Shown here: positions 23,043 through 32,018 of the stretch, in pieces
How the letters are laid out: the number at the start of each line of letters is the position of its first letter
Numbering within the stretch: the stretch's first letter is position 1
Source of the DNA: Methylobacterium sp. WSM2598
Lineage (GTDB): Bacteria > Pseudomonadota > Alphaproteobacteria > Rhizobiales > Beijerinckiaceae
DNA length: 64,000 nucleotides
Direction of reading: 5' to 3'
Assembly: GCF_000379105.1 (NCBI RefSeq)
Contig: NZ_KB900609.1
Coordinates: 3,900,802-3,964,801, forward strand
Position numbers and translations under genes: made by a program
Notes under the pieces: model-generated
Told to the model about the DNA's origin: nothing
Databases searched by the model: none
The model's input: the letters and a program-made list of their open reading frames with translations, nothing else

Positions 23043-26000
23043 GCGCGGCGGGCGCCCCCGGTCCCGCGCCGGGGGCGCCCGCGATCATCCCGCGGATGCG
23101 CCGCGCCAGCTCCTCCAGCACGAAGGGCTTGGTGAGCACCTCCATGCCGGGTTGCAGGTCGCCCGCGCCGACCACCGTCGTCTCCGCGTAGCCGGTGATG
23201 AACAGGACCTTCAGGTCCGGCCGCAGCACCCGGCCGGCATCGGCGAGCTGGCGGCCGTTCATGCCGCCCGGCAGGCCCACATCGGTGACGAGGAGGTCGA
23301 TCCGGCCCTCCGCCCGGAGCTGCGCGAGCCCGGCCGCCCCGTCCCTCGCCTCGAGCGCCCGGTAGCCGAGATCCTGCAGCACTTCGGCGACGAGCAGGCG
23401 CACGCTCGCCTCGTCGTCGACGACGAGCACCGTCTCCCCGTCCCGGGCCCGCGGCGGCGCCGCGCGGTCCGGGACCTCCTCGGGCGCCCGCGCCGGCCCG
23501 TGATGGCGGGGAAACAGGAGGGCGACCGCGGTGCCCCGCCCCTGCGCCGAGTCGATGCGCACCTGGCCGCCCGACTGGCGCACGAAGCCGTAGATCATCG
23601 ACAGGCCGAGGCCGGTGCCCTGGCCGAGGGGCTTCGTGGTGAAGAACGGGTCGAAGGCCCGCGCCAGCACCTCCGGGCTCATGCCGGCGCCCGTATCCGT
23701 CACCGTGAGCGTCACGTAGGCGCCGGGCGGCAGGTCGCCCGCGCCCGGGCCGAGCTCGCGCTTGGCGGTCGCGATGACGATGCGCCCGCCCTCCGGCATC
23801 GCGTCCCGGGCATTGATGCACAGGTTGAGCAGCGCGTTCTCGAGCTGGCCCGGGTCGACCAGGATGGTCCAGGGGGCGCGGTCGGGCTCCACCGACAGGC
23901 TGACCGCCGGGCCGATGGTGCGCCGGATCAGCTCCTCCATGCCGGCGATCAGGAGGTTGACGTCGGTGGGCCTGGGGTCGAGGGTCTGGCGGCGCGAGAA
24001 GGCGAGGAGGCGGTGGGTCAGCGCCGCCGCCCGCTTGGCCGCCCCCTGCGCCGCGTCGATGTAGCGGCCGGTCTCCGACACCCGCCCCTGCGCCAGGCGC
24101 GACTGCAGCAATTCGAGCGAGCCGGAGATGCCGGTGAGCAGGTTGTTGAAGTCGTGGGCGAGGCCGCCGGTGAGCTGGCCCACCGCCTCCATCTTCTGCG
24201 CCTGGCGCAGCGCCTCCTCGGCCCGGCGCTGGTCGGTGACGTCGCGGCCCTCGGCCACCAGGAAGATCGGTCGGCCCGCCTCGTCGAGGACGGGCTTCAT
24301 CGAGAAGTCGAAGCTGCGCAGGCCGATCGGCAGGCGATGGCGGGATTCGTAGCGCACGAAGGCGCCGCGCGCGACGCGGGCGATGCCCTCCCGCAGCCGC
24401 GCGGCCTCCTCGGGCAGGTCCCGCCACCAGGGCGAGTCCCACATCTTCACGCCGACGACCTCGGCCAGCGCGACGCCCGCCGCCTCCAGGGCCGCGCGGT
24501 TCACCACCAGGATGGTGCCGTCGAGGGCGGCGAGACCGGTGAGCTGGAAGGTGGTGTCGAAGATGGCGCGGAAGCGGCGCTCGCTCTCGGCCAGGGCGGC
24601 GGTGCGCTCCTGGACGCGCCGCTCCAGGCTCTCGGCGAGGTCCCGCACGGCGGCCTCGGCGCGCCGCCGCTCGGTGATGTCGATCACCGTGACGCCCACA
24701 TAGGCCACCGCCCCGTCCGGGCCGAAGACCGGGAAGAAGCTGGTGAGCCAGGAGCGGAGCTCCCCGGGCCGGGCCGGCGTCTCCCCGTCGACCTCCAGCG
24801 TGTCGAGGGAGCGGCCGGTGGCGACGACCTCGTCGAGGGCGGGCCCGACCGTGACCGCGTTCACCGGCAGCACCTCCTCGATGCTGCGCCCGAGATGGGC
24901 CGCGACGGGGAGGCCGTTGATCTCGGCCAGGACCGCGTTGAGGCGCACGTAGCGGTGCTGCGGATCGAAGAAGGCGAAGCCGATCGGGGCGTGGGCGAGG
25001 AGCGCGTCCAGCGTCGAGACGGTCTCGCCGAGCGCCGCCTCGCTGCGGCGCAGGGCCGCCTCGGCCAGCATCCGCTCCACCGAGGCGGAGGCGATCTGGG
25101 CGAGCTGGACCAGCATCGCCTCGTCGGTGGCGTCGAACTCGCCGCCGTCCACCCGGTCGGAGAGCTGGATCAGGCCGAGGTTGCGCCCATCGCGGCCGAT
25201 GAGCGGCGCGGCGAGCCAGCCGCGCATCGGCGGAGGGGCGCAGGCCTGGGCGCCGACGCCGCGCCGGCGCGGATGGGCTTCGAGCTCCGCCTGGGACATC
25301 CGCGCCGGGCGGTTCTGCTCGCAGACCATCGCGTCGATGCCGGTCCCGTCAGGGGCCGGCAGGTCGCGGCCCCGGGCGGCGCAGCGCCGGTCCGGGGAGA
25401 GCGCGCTCACCGCCCGGCTCCGCTCCTCCCCGCCCGTGAGGCTCGTCACCGCCTGGCGGGCGCCGATGATCCGGCGCGCCGCCCGGGTGATCGCGTCGAG
25501 GGTTGCGGCGAGGGCCGGCGCCCGCGCCACCCCGAGGGCCGCCTCGGCGAGCTGCTGCAGCTGACGGGAGCGCCGCCTCAGGGCGACCTGGGCCCGGTGG
25601 CGCTCGGTGACGTCGGTGCCCTCGCAGAGCACGCCGACCACCCGGCCCTCCTCGTCCGTCACCGGCGCGTAGACGAGATCGAGGCGCAGATCGCGCGCGG
25701 GCCCCTCCGGCCCGGGCCGCAGGCGCACGCGCGCGGCCCGGGCGGCGCGGCGCTCGCCCGTGGCGCGGACCTGGTCGAGGCGCTCCAAGACGCCCGGCCC
25801 GGCGAGGTCCGGGACGGCCGCGCGCAGGCTGCGGCCGAGGACCTCCCGCGCGCCGGACAGCGCGCGGAAGGCGGCGTTGGCGAACTCGATCACGTGGTCG
25901 GGGCCGCGCAGGATGCAGATGAAGCGCGGCGCCTGCTCCAGGATCCGGCGCTGCCGCTTCGCCTCGGCGACGAGCCGGCGCTCGGCCAGGACGCGGGCCG

Positions 26001-26472
26001 TGGTCTCGACCACCACCGCCAGCACCCCGGCGGGACGGCAGCCCTCGTCGGGCACCGGGGAATAGTCGAGGTTCATCCAGACCTGCTCGGGCCGGCCGCT
26101 GCGGTGGAGGACGAGTTCCTGGTCCTTGTAGGCGAGCGTCCCGCCCGCGAGCACCACCCGCATGACGTGGTCGTTGAAGGCCGCGACCTCCGGCCACCCC
26201 TCCCGCACCCGGCTGCCGAGCAGGGCCGGGTGGCGGCCGGCGGCGAGGACCGCGTAGGCGTCGTTGTAGATCATGACGCCGTCCTCGCCCCAGAGCAGCA
26301 CCATCGGCACGGGGGAGAGCAGCACGATGCCGACGGCGGTGCGCAGGCTGCCGGGCCAGGACCCGATCGGCCCGAGGGGAGTGGCCGCCCAGTCGTGGGC
26401 ACGGACGAGCGCGCCGAGCGCGCCGCCTCCGGCGATCCCGATGACCTCCTTCGGCCGCGTCTCGACGGTCAC
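22975..26472 (-). CDS. Soluble multi-PAS/GAF hybrid histidine kinase
   Basis: 1165 residues, no membrane segment. Order: PAS (about 20-165), PAS (170-290), GAF (300-480), PAS (490-610), PAS (630-755), HisKA with phosphoacceptor His in GGLAHDFNNLLTGI (about 775), HATPase with NALLNLCINARDAMPEGG, DTGAGM and GQGTGLGLSM, then a C-terminal receiver with VVDDEASVRLL, acceptor Asp in LLVTDVGLPG and Lys in VLTKPF. Kinases of this shape, with HDFNN and a terminal receiver, phosphorylate their own receiver and often lack an adjacent output regulator. Start is GTG at 26472. The last about 22 residues are encoded opposite the GST 3' end and look non-conserved. Confidence 0.92.
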   Translation of the reverse strand: MTVETRPKEVIGIAGGGALGALVRAHDWAATPLGPIGSWPGSLRTAVGIVLLSPVPMVLLWGEDGVMIYNDAYAVLAAGRHPALLGSRVREGWPEVAAFNDHVMRVVLAGGTLAYKDQELVLHRSGRPEQVWMNLDYSPVPDEGCRPAGVLAVVVETTARVLAERRLVAEAKRQRRILEQAPRFICILRGPDHVIEFANAAFRALSGAREVLGRSLRAAVPDLAGPGVLERLDQVRATGERRAARAARVRLRPGPEGPARDLRLDLVYAPVTDEEGRVVGVLCEGTDVTERHRAQVALRRRSRQLQQLAEAALGVARAPALAATLDAITRAARRIIGARQAVTSLTGGEERSRAVSALSPDRRCAARGRDLPAPDGTGIDAMVCEQNRPARMSQAELEAHPRRRGVGAQACAPPPMRGWLAAPLIGRDGRNLGLIQLSDRVDGGEFDATDEAMLVQLAQIASASVERMLAEAALRRSEAALGETVSTLDALLAHAPIGFAFFDPQHRYVRLNAVLAEINGLPVAAHLGRSIEEVLPVNAVTVGPALDEVVATGRSLDTLEVDGETPARPGELRSWLTSFFPVFGPDGAVAYVGVTVIDITERRRAEAAVRDLAESLERRVQERTAALAESERRFRAIFDTTFQLTGLAALDGTILVVNRAALEAAGVALAEVVGVKMWDSPWWRDLPEEAARLREGIARVARGAFVRYESRHRLPIGLRSFDFSMKPVLDEAGRPIFLVAEGRDVTDQRRAEEALRQAQKMEAVGQLTGGLAHDFNNLLTGISGSLELLQSRLAQGRVSETGRYIDAAQGAAKRAAALTHRLLAFSRRQTLDPRPTDVNLLIAGMEELIRRTIGPAVSLSVEPDRAPWTILVDPGQLENALLNLCINARDAMPEGGRIVIATAKRELGPGAGDLPPGAYVTLTVTDTGAGMSPEVLARAFDPFFTTKPLGQGTGLGLSMIYGFVRQSGGQVRIDSAQGRGTAVALLFPRHHGPARAPEEVPDRAAPPRARDGETVLVVDDEASVRLLVAEVLQDLGYRALEARDGAAGLAQLRAEGRIDLLVTDVGLPGGMNGRQLADAGRVLRPDLKVLFITGYAETTVVGAGDLQPGMEVLTKPFVLEELARRIRGMIAGAPGAGPGAPAALSPPAAPGSGTCGGAPPRPSRP

Positions 26473-26690
26473 GGCGGCTGTCCTCCTCTCTCGGGGGGCG
26501 CGCGCGGCGTCACCGCGAAGATGTCGCCGGCGGGAGCCGTGTCAATCCGCGTGGACGCCCGCAGCCCGGCGGCGCCGGCCTGCGGCACGGGATGCCGCGG
26601 CGCGGTCCGGGCCGCCCGACCGCTTGACGCCGCCCCGGCTCGCCATAGCTGGACTTCCAGTAATACTCCTGTCTAGTATTTGGAGGCCCA

Positions 26691-27431
26691 GTGCTCTTGT
26701 CCCCCGATGCCCCGGCGGTCCCGGCGGCGACCGACAGCGTGCTCCTGCCCGAGCCGGTGCGCGACCATCTCGGTCACGCGCTGCGGGAGCTCTACGGGGC
26801 TCACCAGACGGCGGAGCTGTCGTCCTCGCTGCAGGCGCTTCTCGACCAACTCACCAAGGCGCTCGACGCGCAGTCCGACGCCGATCTGCGCGCCTTCCAT
26901 GCCGGCCTGATGAAGGCGCTGCCCTCGCTGCGCGCCTTCGCGATCAGCATGGCGGGGCGGACCGCCGAGGCCGACGACCTCGTGCAGGAGACCGTCCTGC
27001 GCGGCTGGCAGAACCGCGAGCGCTTCACGCCGGGCACCAACCTCGACGCGTGGCTGTTCACCATCATGCGCAACCACTTCTACTCGCTGCGGCGCAAGCG
27101 CTCGCGCGAGGTGGAGGACGACGAGGGACAGTACGCCGCGATGCTGGCGGTGGCGCCGCGCCAGGACCACGGGGTGAGCCTCGTGGAGGTGCAGGAGGCG
27201 CTGTCGCGGCTGCCGCCCGACATGCGCGAGACGCTGGTGCTGGTGGGCGTGCAGGAACTGACCTACGAGCAGGTCGCCGCCATGATGGGGGTCGCGGTCG
27301 GCACCATCAAGAGCCGCGTGAACCGCGCCCGGTCGCGGCTCGCCGCCCTGCTCGGCTATACGGGCCGGGAGTTGCAGGCGGACGCGATGATCCAATCCGC
27401 CATGACGAACCGGGGGATGCCGCGCGGCTGA
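26691..27431 (+). CDS. EcfG-like ECF sigma factor with NepR-like N-terminal segment
   Basis: 246 residues, longer than a normal EcfG (about 180). Residues about 68-246 are a full sigma factor: region 2 with ADDLVQETVLRGWQNRERF and TNLDAWLFTIMRNHFYS, and region 4 with LSRLPPDMRETLVLVGVQEL and EQVAAMMGVAVGTIKSRVNR. This is the EcfG (ECF15) type that controls the alphaproteobacterial general stress response. Residues about 23-60 (LGHALRELYG, then LQALLDQLTKAL) resemble the anti-sigma factor NepR (G-x-x-LRxLY...LLxxL pattern). If so, the protein carries its own inhibitor-like domain. GTG at 26691 follows GGAGG. No phyR or nepR lies nearby. Confidence 0.85.
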   Translation: MLLSPDAPAVPAATDSVLLPEPVRDHLGHALRELYGAHQTAELSSSLQALLDQLTKALDAQSDADLRAFHAGLMKALPSLRAFAISMAGRTAEADDLVQETVLRGWQNRERFTPGTNLDAWLFTIMRNHFYSLRRKRSREVEDDEGQYAAMLAVAPRQDHGVSLVEVQEALSRLPPDMRETLVLVGVQELTYEQVAAMMGVAVGTIKSRVNRARSRLAALLGYTGRELQADAMIQSAMTNRGMPRG

Positions 27432-27702
27432 GCGCGGCGCGCCCGGGACCCCGTCCTGATCGCGCTCGACCCCGTGGCCTGCCTCGTCTGCGCGCTGCCG
27501 CGCGCAGATCGGCGGACCCTGTCCCTTCATGAAGGGCGAGCGGACCGGTCTCGCTTTCGTGGCCGCGGGCGCACGCGCCGTCGCAAAACCCCTCGCGCGG
27601 CGCGCCTGGGCGCCGCTCCCGCAACGTTCCATGCCGGGCGAGCATGGCAGTCCCCCGCCAAGCTCGGTTGCGTTGTGCGGTGCAGCGTGGGACAAAACGA
27701 CG
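27432..27702. other. Intergenic region before sRNA copy A
   Basis: No credible gene is seen between the sigma factor stop and the sRNA. TTGCGT (27668-27673) and GACAAA (27691-27696) with 17-base spacing form a plausible promoter for the sRNA, giving a start near 27703. Confidence 0.5.
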
Positions 27703-27792
27703 TCGCCGCCGCGATGGCGTCGCGGCGGCGATTGCCCTCTTGGGGCGTTTCCTCCCTAGACTTCGGGCCGCTCGCGAGGGCGGCCTTTTTTT
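27703..27792 (+). ncRNA. mmgR: Small RNA resembling the mmgR/alpha-r8 (suhB) family, copy A
   Basis: A 90-nt region with three parts. Stem 1 is a perfect 12-bp hairpin (27703-27714 with 27720-27731, loop TGGCG). A short GCCC/GGGC hairpin follows, then unpaired GTTTCCTCCCTAGACTTC, then a terminator hairpin (GGCCGCT with GGCGGCC, 27766-27785) and seven T residues. A second copy at 61648-61737 keeps the loop, the TTTCCTCCC motif and the terminator while changing stem 1 with compensating bases. The unpaired CCTCCC could pair with Shine-Dalgarno sequences of target mRNAs. Family assignment is from memory of the motif (TTTCCTCCCT), not a covariance search. Confidence 0.72.
27766..27792 (+). terminator. 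Rho-independent terminator of sRNA copy A
   Basis: The 7-bp stem GGCCGCT/GGCGGCC with loop CGCGAG is followed by seven T residues. It ends the sRNA. Confidence 0.88.
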
Positions 27793-27894
27793 CTGCCTTG
27801 GGTCCGAGGGTCTTAGCCGGAGGCGTCGGCCCCCACAAGCACAATTGTGCGGCACGCTCCCGTTGGTGGCACTTTTGTGCTCAATCGGGCCCGG

Positions 27895-28767
27895 TCAGGC
27901 GGCCTTTCGGCCGGTTCGCGCCGGATCCGGCCCCGGCGCGACCGCCTCGGCCTCCTGATGAAGGGCCGCCGCGAGGAGGCGCGCGCGCTCCGCCCAGCGG
28001 TCCCGGTCGCGCCGCAGGGCCTTGACCTCGTCCCGGACCAGCGCGAGCGCGACGCGCAGGTCGTCGAGGTCGCCGCGCAGGGACGTGGTGCGGGCGCGCT
28101 CCTCGGCCAGGGCCTCGCGCAGGACGGCGAGGGCTCCCTCTGCCGCCGGCAGCTCCCCGACCGCCGGCCGGTCCCGGGCCTCCGGAAGCTGCCGCCCGGC
28201 ATCGGGCGCGGGCGCCGCGCCGGCGGGCGCGGCCCCGGCCGGCTGCAGGGCCGCGAGTTCCGCCCGCAGCCGGTCGGGATCGAAGGCGGGCGGGGGGCCG
28301 TCCGCCGCCGGGGCGCCGGGCAGCAGGCTCGGGGCGTCGGAGACGTCCTCCTCCTCCAGCACGAGGCCGTGCAGCATGGCGAGGACGGCATCGCCGTCGA
28401 GGCGCTCCGGATCGAACCCGCTCTCGGCCGCGATGCCGCTCCACAGCGACCGGCCGCGACCGGACTGGCCCACGAAGGCCATGGCCCAGTTGGCGAAGCC
28501 GCGCGCCTCCACCGGGCCGCATTGCAGGACCGTGACGTCGCTGTGGCGCAGGTCGCGCTGGATGCGCTCGAAGGTGGCCTCGACGCTCCTGCGGGGGCCC
28601 TCCAGCACCTGCGCGAAGGCGCCGGCGTTGAACATCAGCGCGCCCGTGACCCCGGCGGCCTCGTTGTTGCGGCGGGAGGCCGCCAGGATCTGCACGATGG
28701 CCGCCTCCGCCTCGTCGGGCTTCAGCAGGTTCCGGCTCGCGTAGACGAGGCGGTAGAGGTCTTGCAT
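27895..28767 (-). CDS. BLUF-domain blue-light photoreceptor protein
   Basis: 290 residues. The N-terminal BLUF domain (1-100) has every key flavin-pocket residue aligned with PixD: Tyr9 in LYRLVYAS, Asn35 in SRRNN, Gln53 in FAQVLEG, and Trp94 and Met96 in FANWAMAF. BLUF proteins bind FAD and switch a hydrogen-bond network on blue light. Residues about 120-205 are a Pro/Ala-rich linker and 205-275 a predicted coiled coil rich in Arg, Glu and Leu that could carry the signal to a partner. The gene follows a GGDEF-EAL gene by only 18 bases on the same strand, so that enzyme is the obvious output. Convergent with the sRNA. Confidence 0.93.
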   Translation of the reverse strand: MQDLYRLVYASRNLLKPDEAEAAIVQILAASRRNNEAAGVTGALMFNAGAFAQVLEGPRRSVEATFERIQRDLRHSDVTVLQCGPVEARGFANWAMAFVGQSGRGRSLWSGIAAESGFDPERLDGDAVLAMLHGLVLEEEDVSDAPSLLPGAPAADGPPPAFDPDRLRAELAALQPAGAAPAGAAPAPDAGRQLPEARDRPAVGELPAAEGALAVLREALAEERARTTSLRGDLDDLRVALALVRDEVKALRRDRDRWAERARLLAAALHQEAEAVAPGPDPARTGRKAA

Positions 28768-28785
28768 CGGGGCCTCCGTGGGGGA

Positions 28786-30495
28786 TCAGGAGCGGGCGAG
28801 CAGGGCCAGGAGGTCGTCGGCGGGGATCGGGCGGCTCACGAGGTAGCCCTGCACGTCGGTGCAGCCCTCCGCCCGGATGCGGCGCATCTGCTCGGGCGTC
28901 TCGACGCCCTCCGCCACGGTGGTCATGCCGAGGCTGCGCCCGAGCCCGGCGATCGCCCGGATGACCGCGTCGCCGTCGGGCTTCTGGGCCATGTCGCGGA
29001 CGAAGGAGCGGTCGATCTTGATCTTGTCGAACGGGAAGGCGCGCAGGTAGCTCAGCGAGGAGTAGCCGGTGCCGAAATCGTCCATCGAGACGCGCACGCC
29101 GAGGTCGCGCAGGCGGTGCAGGGTGCGCAGGGTCTGGGCGTCGTCCTGCAGGAGAAGCCCCTCGGTGATCTCGATCTCCAGGCGCGGGGCGGGCAGCCCC
29201 GAGCGCGCCAGGGCCGAGACCACGGTGTCGACGAGGCGGTCGCCCTTGAACTGCGCGGGCGAGACGTTGACCGCGACCGTGATCGGCCGGGGCCAGCGCA
29301 CGGCGTCGTGGCAGGCTTGGCGGATCACCCAGTCGCCGATCGGCACGATCAGGCCGATCTCCTCGGCCAGCGGGATGAACTCGGCGGGCGAGACCATGCC
29401 GCGGACGGGGTGGCGCCAGCGCAGCAGCGCCTCGCAGCCGGTGAGGCGCTCCTCCAGCAGGTTGAGCTGGGGCTGGTAGTGGATCTCGAATTCGCGCCGG
29501 GCGAGCGCTTGGCGCATGTCGAGCTCGAGCTGGCGGCGCGCCTGCATCTGCGCGTCCATGGTCGGCTCGAAGAACCGGAAGGTGGCGCGCCCGTCGCGCT
29601 TGGCGCGGTAGAGGGCGAGGTCGGCGCTCTTGAGGAGGCGGTCGGGATCGGTCCCGTCCTGCGGGGCGAGCGCGATGCCGAGGCTCGCCCCGATGCTGAC
29701 GAGGTGGCCCTCGATCATGTAGGCCCGGCCGATCAGGTCGACGAGGCGCTGGGCGAGCGCGGTGGTGTCGGCGGCGTCCCGCACGGCCGATTGCAGGACC
29801 ACGAACTCGTCCCCGCCGATGCGGGCCACCGTGTCCTCGGCCCGCACCGTCGCGCGCAGCCGGTCGGCGACCTTCTCGAGCAGCGCGTCGCCGACCGGGT
29901 GGCCGAGCGTGTCGTTGACCGGCTTGAAACGGTCGAGGTCGACGAGCAGGAGCGCGCAGCCCTCGCCGCGCCGCGCGAGCCGGTCGAGGGCCGCGCCGAG
30001 GCGCTCGCGCAGGAGCAGGCGGTTGGGGAGCCGGGTCAGGGGATCGAGCCGCGCCGTCTCGGCCGCGCTCGCCTCTGCGGCGCGCCGCGCGCTGATATCC
30101 TCCAGGGTGGCGACCATTCCGGTGCCGGGGACGCGGCTCAGGGAGACCTGCACGGTGCGGTCGCGGTGGCAGAGGTCGAGGGAGACGGCGCCCTCCTCGC
30201 GCAGGCGCCGCGCCGCCCGCAGGATGTCGGCCCTGGCGAGGGCGCCCGCCCCGCGCAGGGCCGCGATCAGGCGCCGCGGGGAGAGCGGCTCGGCGAGGTC
30301 CGGCGCGAGCGCGGCGAGCAGCGCCCGGGCCGGCTCGGTGCAGAGCGCGACGCGCCCCGCCTCGTCCAGGATCAGCAGCCCGTGGCGCAGGCCGTCGAGG
30401 CAGCGCAGGAGCAGCGCCCGCGGCAGCGGGGAAGCGGGCTCCGGATCGGTCGGGCCCCGGAGGGTGTTCTCGACGCGATGCGCACCCAACGCCAT
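28786..30495 (-). CDS. Soluble GGDEF-EAL cyclic-di-GMP protein (BLUF partner)
   Basis: 569 residues. A PAS-like N-terminal region (about 28-140, starting CLDGLRHGLLILDEAGRVAL) is followed by a GGDEF domain with intact signature (227-231 in RIGGDEF) and an EAL domain with CEALLRW (354-360), ITEGLLLQDD and the DDFGTGYSS loop, ending in an AEGVET helix. Both active-site signatures look intact; a soluble enzyme. It is the first gene of a two-gene unit with the BLUF protein, which points to blue-light control of cyclic-di-GMP turnover. The ATG at 30495 lies in a 475-base upstream region. Confidence 0.93.
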   Translation of the reverse strand: MALGAHRVENTLRGPTDPEPASPLPRALLLRCLDGLRHGLLILDEAGRVALCTEPARALLAALAPDLAEPLSPRRLIAALRGAGALARADILRAARRLREEGAVSLDLCHRDRTVQVSLSRVPGTGMVATLEDISARRAAEASAAETARLDPLTRLPNRLLLRERLGAALDRLARRGEGCALLLVDLDRFKPVNDTLGHPVGDALLEKVADRLRATVRAEDTVARIGGDEFVVLQSAVRDAADTTALAQRLVDLIGRAYMIEGHLVSIGASLGIALAPQDGTDPDRLLKSADLALYRAKRDGRATFRFFEPTMDAQMQARRQLELDMRQALARREFEIHYQPQLNLLEERLTGCEALLRWRHPVRGMVSPAEFIPLAEEIGLIVPIGDWVIRQACHDAVRWPRPITVAVNVSPAQFKGDRLVDTVVSALARSGLPAPRLEIEITEGLLLQDDAQTLRTLHRLRDLGVRVSMDDFGTGYSSLSYLRAFPFDKIKIDRSFVRDMAQKPDGDAVIRAIAGLGRSLGMTTVAEGVETPEQMRRIRAEGCTDVQGYLVSRPIPADDLLALLARS

Positions 30496-30970
30496 GACGG
30501 ACCGCCCCCGGATCGCAGCCTGCCCCGCGGCCAGCGTGCAGTACTCGGCAGGAGTAAGACTGGATTCCTAAGGAAAGATTGATCAAACGGCCCGGTCCCG
30601 GGCCTCTCCGGCGGGGACACGCGCCGGCAACACGCGTGAATGACCGGTCTCTCCGGATTCCGCTGCGGAAGATCTTCTGCCTGGAGCAGCCGTCGCGGCG
30701 CCGCGCCGCAACGGCGCGCGATCGGCGTCCGCGCATGACCTTGAGTTAACCGGACTTGACCTGCGTACTTCGCGGCGCGCATCTTGGCGCCGCCGCGGCG
30801 GGCGGTGCAGCTGGATCCGGCCCCGCAGAGTGCCGGGAGGCCCGGGACGACCACCTTCGGCGGGCCAAATCGATGACCCGGGCCACGCCGCCTCTCGTGG
30901 TCCGATGCCGTTCGCGCAGCCGTCCGTCGCCCTGGCGGCCGGCTCGCGGCGGGACCGGGGAGCGGCCCCG
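30496..30970. other. Intergenic region upstream of the GGDEF-EAL/BLUF unit
   Basis: 475 bases holding the promoter region of the minus-strand GGDEF-EAL gene and the 3' flank of ornithine cyclodeaminase. A T/A-richer patch occurs around 30560-30585 and 30740-30760. No coding frame, RNA or clear operator is recognised. Confidence 0.55.
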
Positions 30971-32017
30971 TCACGCCGCCCGCGCCCGCGCCCTCAGCAG
31001 CATGCCGAAGAGGTCGCGGGGCTCGTCCGGGTCGGCGACGAGGTCGAGCTCGGTGAAGAACGGGTGGATCGCCAGCGCCTCCCGCACGTAGCGCAGGGCG
31101 GAGAAATCCTCGATCGCGAAACCGACCGAATCGAACAGCGTCACGGCGCGCGCGTCGCGCCGGCCCGGCGCCCGGCCGGCGAGGACCTGCCAGAGTTCCG
31201 TCACCGGGTGGTCCGGGGGCAATTGCTGGATCTCGCCCTCGATCCGGGTCTGGGGCGCGTACTCGACCGTGATCTCGGCCCGCCGCAGCACGTCCGGATG
31301 CAGTTCGGTCTTGCCCGGGCAGTCGCCGCCGACGCCGTTGATGTGGATGCCCGGACCGACGAGGTTGTCGGTCAGGATCGTGGCGTTCTGCTTGTCGGCC
31401 GTCGCCGTGGTGACGATCTCGGCCCCCTCGACCGCCGCCGCCACGCTGGTGCAGGGCTGGAGGTCGAAGCCGAGCCCGGCGAGGTTGCGCAGGCACTTGG
31501 CCGTCGCGGCCGGGTCGATGTCGTAGAGGCGCAGGCGGTCGATCCCGAGCAGCGCCTTGAAGGCCATGGCCTGGAACTCGGCCTGGGCGCCGTTGCCGAT
31601 CAGCGCCATGGTGCGGGCCCCCGGCGGCGCCAGGACCCTGGCCGCCACCGCCGAGGTCGCGGCGGTGCGCAGCGCCGTCAGGATCGTCATCTCGGTGAGC
31701 AGCACCGGGTAGCCGTGGCTCACATCCGCCAGCACGCCGAAGGCCGCCACGGTCTGGCGGCCGCTGCGCAGGTTCTTCGGATGGCCGTTGACGTACTTGA
31801 ACCCGTAGGAGGTGCCGTCGCTCGTCGGCATCAGCTCGATGACGCCGTCGACGCTGTGCGCGGCGACCCGCGGCGTCTTGTCGAAGGAGTCCCAGCGCCG
31901 GAAATCGGCCTCGATGCAGGCGGCGAGGTCGGTCAGGACGCGCTCGACGCCGATCGCCAGGACGAGGCGCATCATGTTCTCGACGCTGACGAAGGGCACG
32001 GTGTTGAGGGCCCGCAT
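30971..32017 (-). CDS. ocd: Ornithine cyclodeaminase
   Basis: 348 residues, the usual length. The mu-crystallin/OCD fold is clear: substrate region with TPRVAAHSVDG and GFKYVNGHPKN, then the NAD-binding Rossmann motif MALIGNGAQAEFQAMAF (about 137-153) with Asp in RLYDIDP and INGVGGDCPGKTEL near the nicotinamide. The enzyme converts ornithine directly to proline and ammonia. It starts one base after the arginase stop (TGA-G-ATG), so the two are translationally coupled: arginine to ornithine plus urea, then to proline. A divergent Lrp-type regulator lies just beyond arginase. Confidence 0.95.
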   Translation of the reverse strand: MRALNTVPFVSVENMMRLVLAIGVERVLTDLAACIEADFRRWDSFDKTPRVAAHSVDGVIELMPTSDGTSYGFKYVNGHPKNLRSGRQTVAAFGVLADVSHGYPVLLTEMTILTALRTAATSAVAARVLAPPGARTMALIGNGAQAEFQAMAFKALLGIDRLRLYDIDPAATAKCLRNLAGLGFDLQPCTSVAAAVEGAEIVTTATADKQNATILTDNLVGPGIHINGVGGDCPGKTELHPDVLRRAEITVEYAPQTRIEGEIQQLPPDHPVTELWQVLAGRAPGRRDARAVTLFDSVGFAIEDFSALRYVREALAIHPFFTELDLVADPDEPRDLFGMLLRARARAA

Positions 32018-32018
32018 C

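Noticed and set aside
23152-26676. A 1174-codon open frame antisense to the first hybrid kinase
   Set aside because: Same artefact; the opposite strand carries complete PAS, GAF, HisKA, HATPase and receiver motifs.
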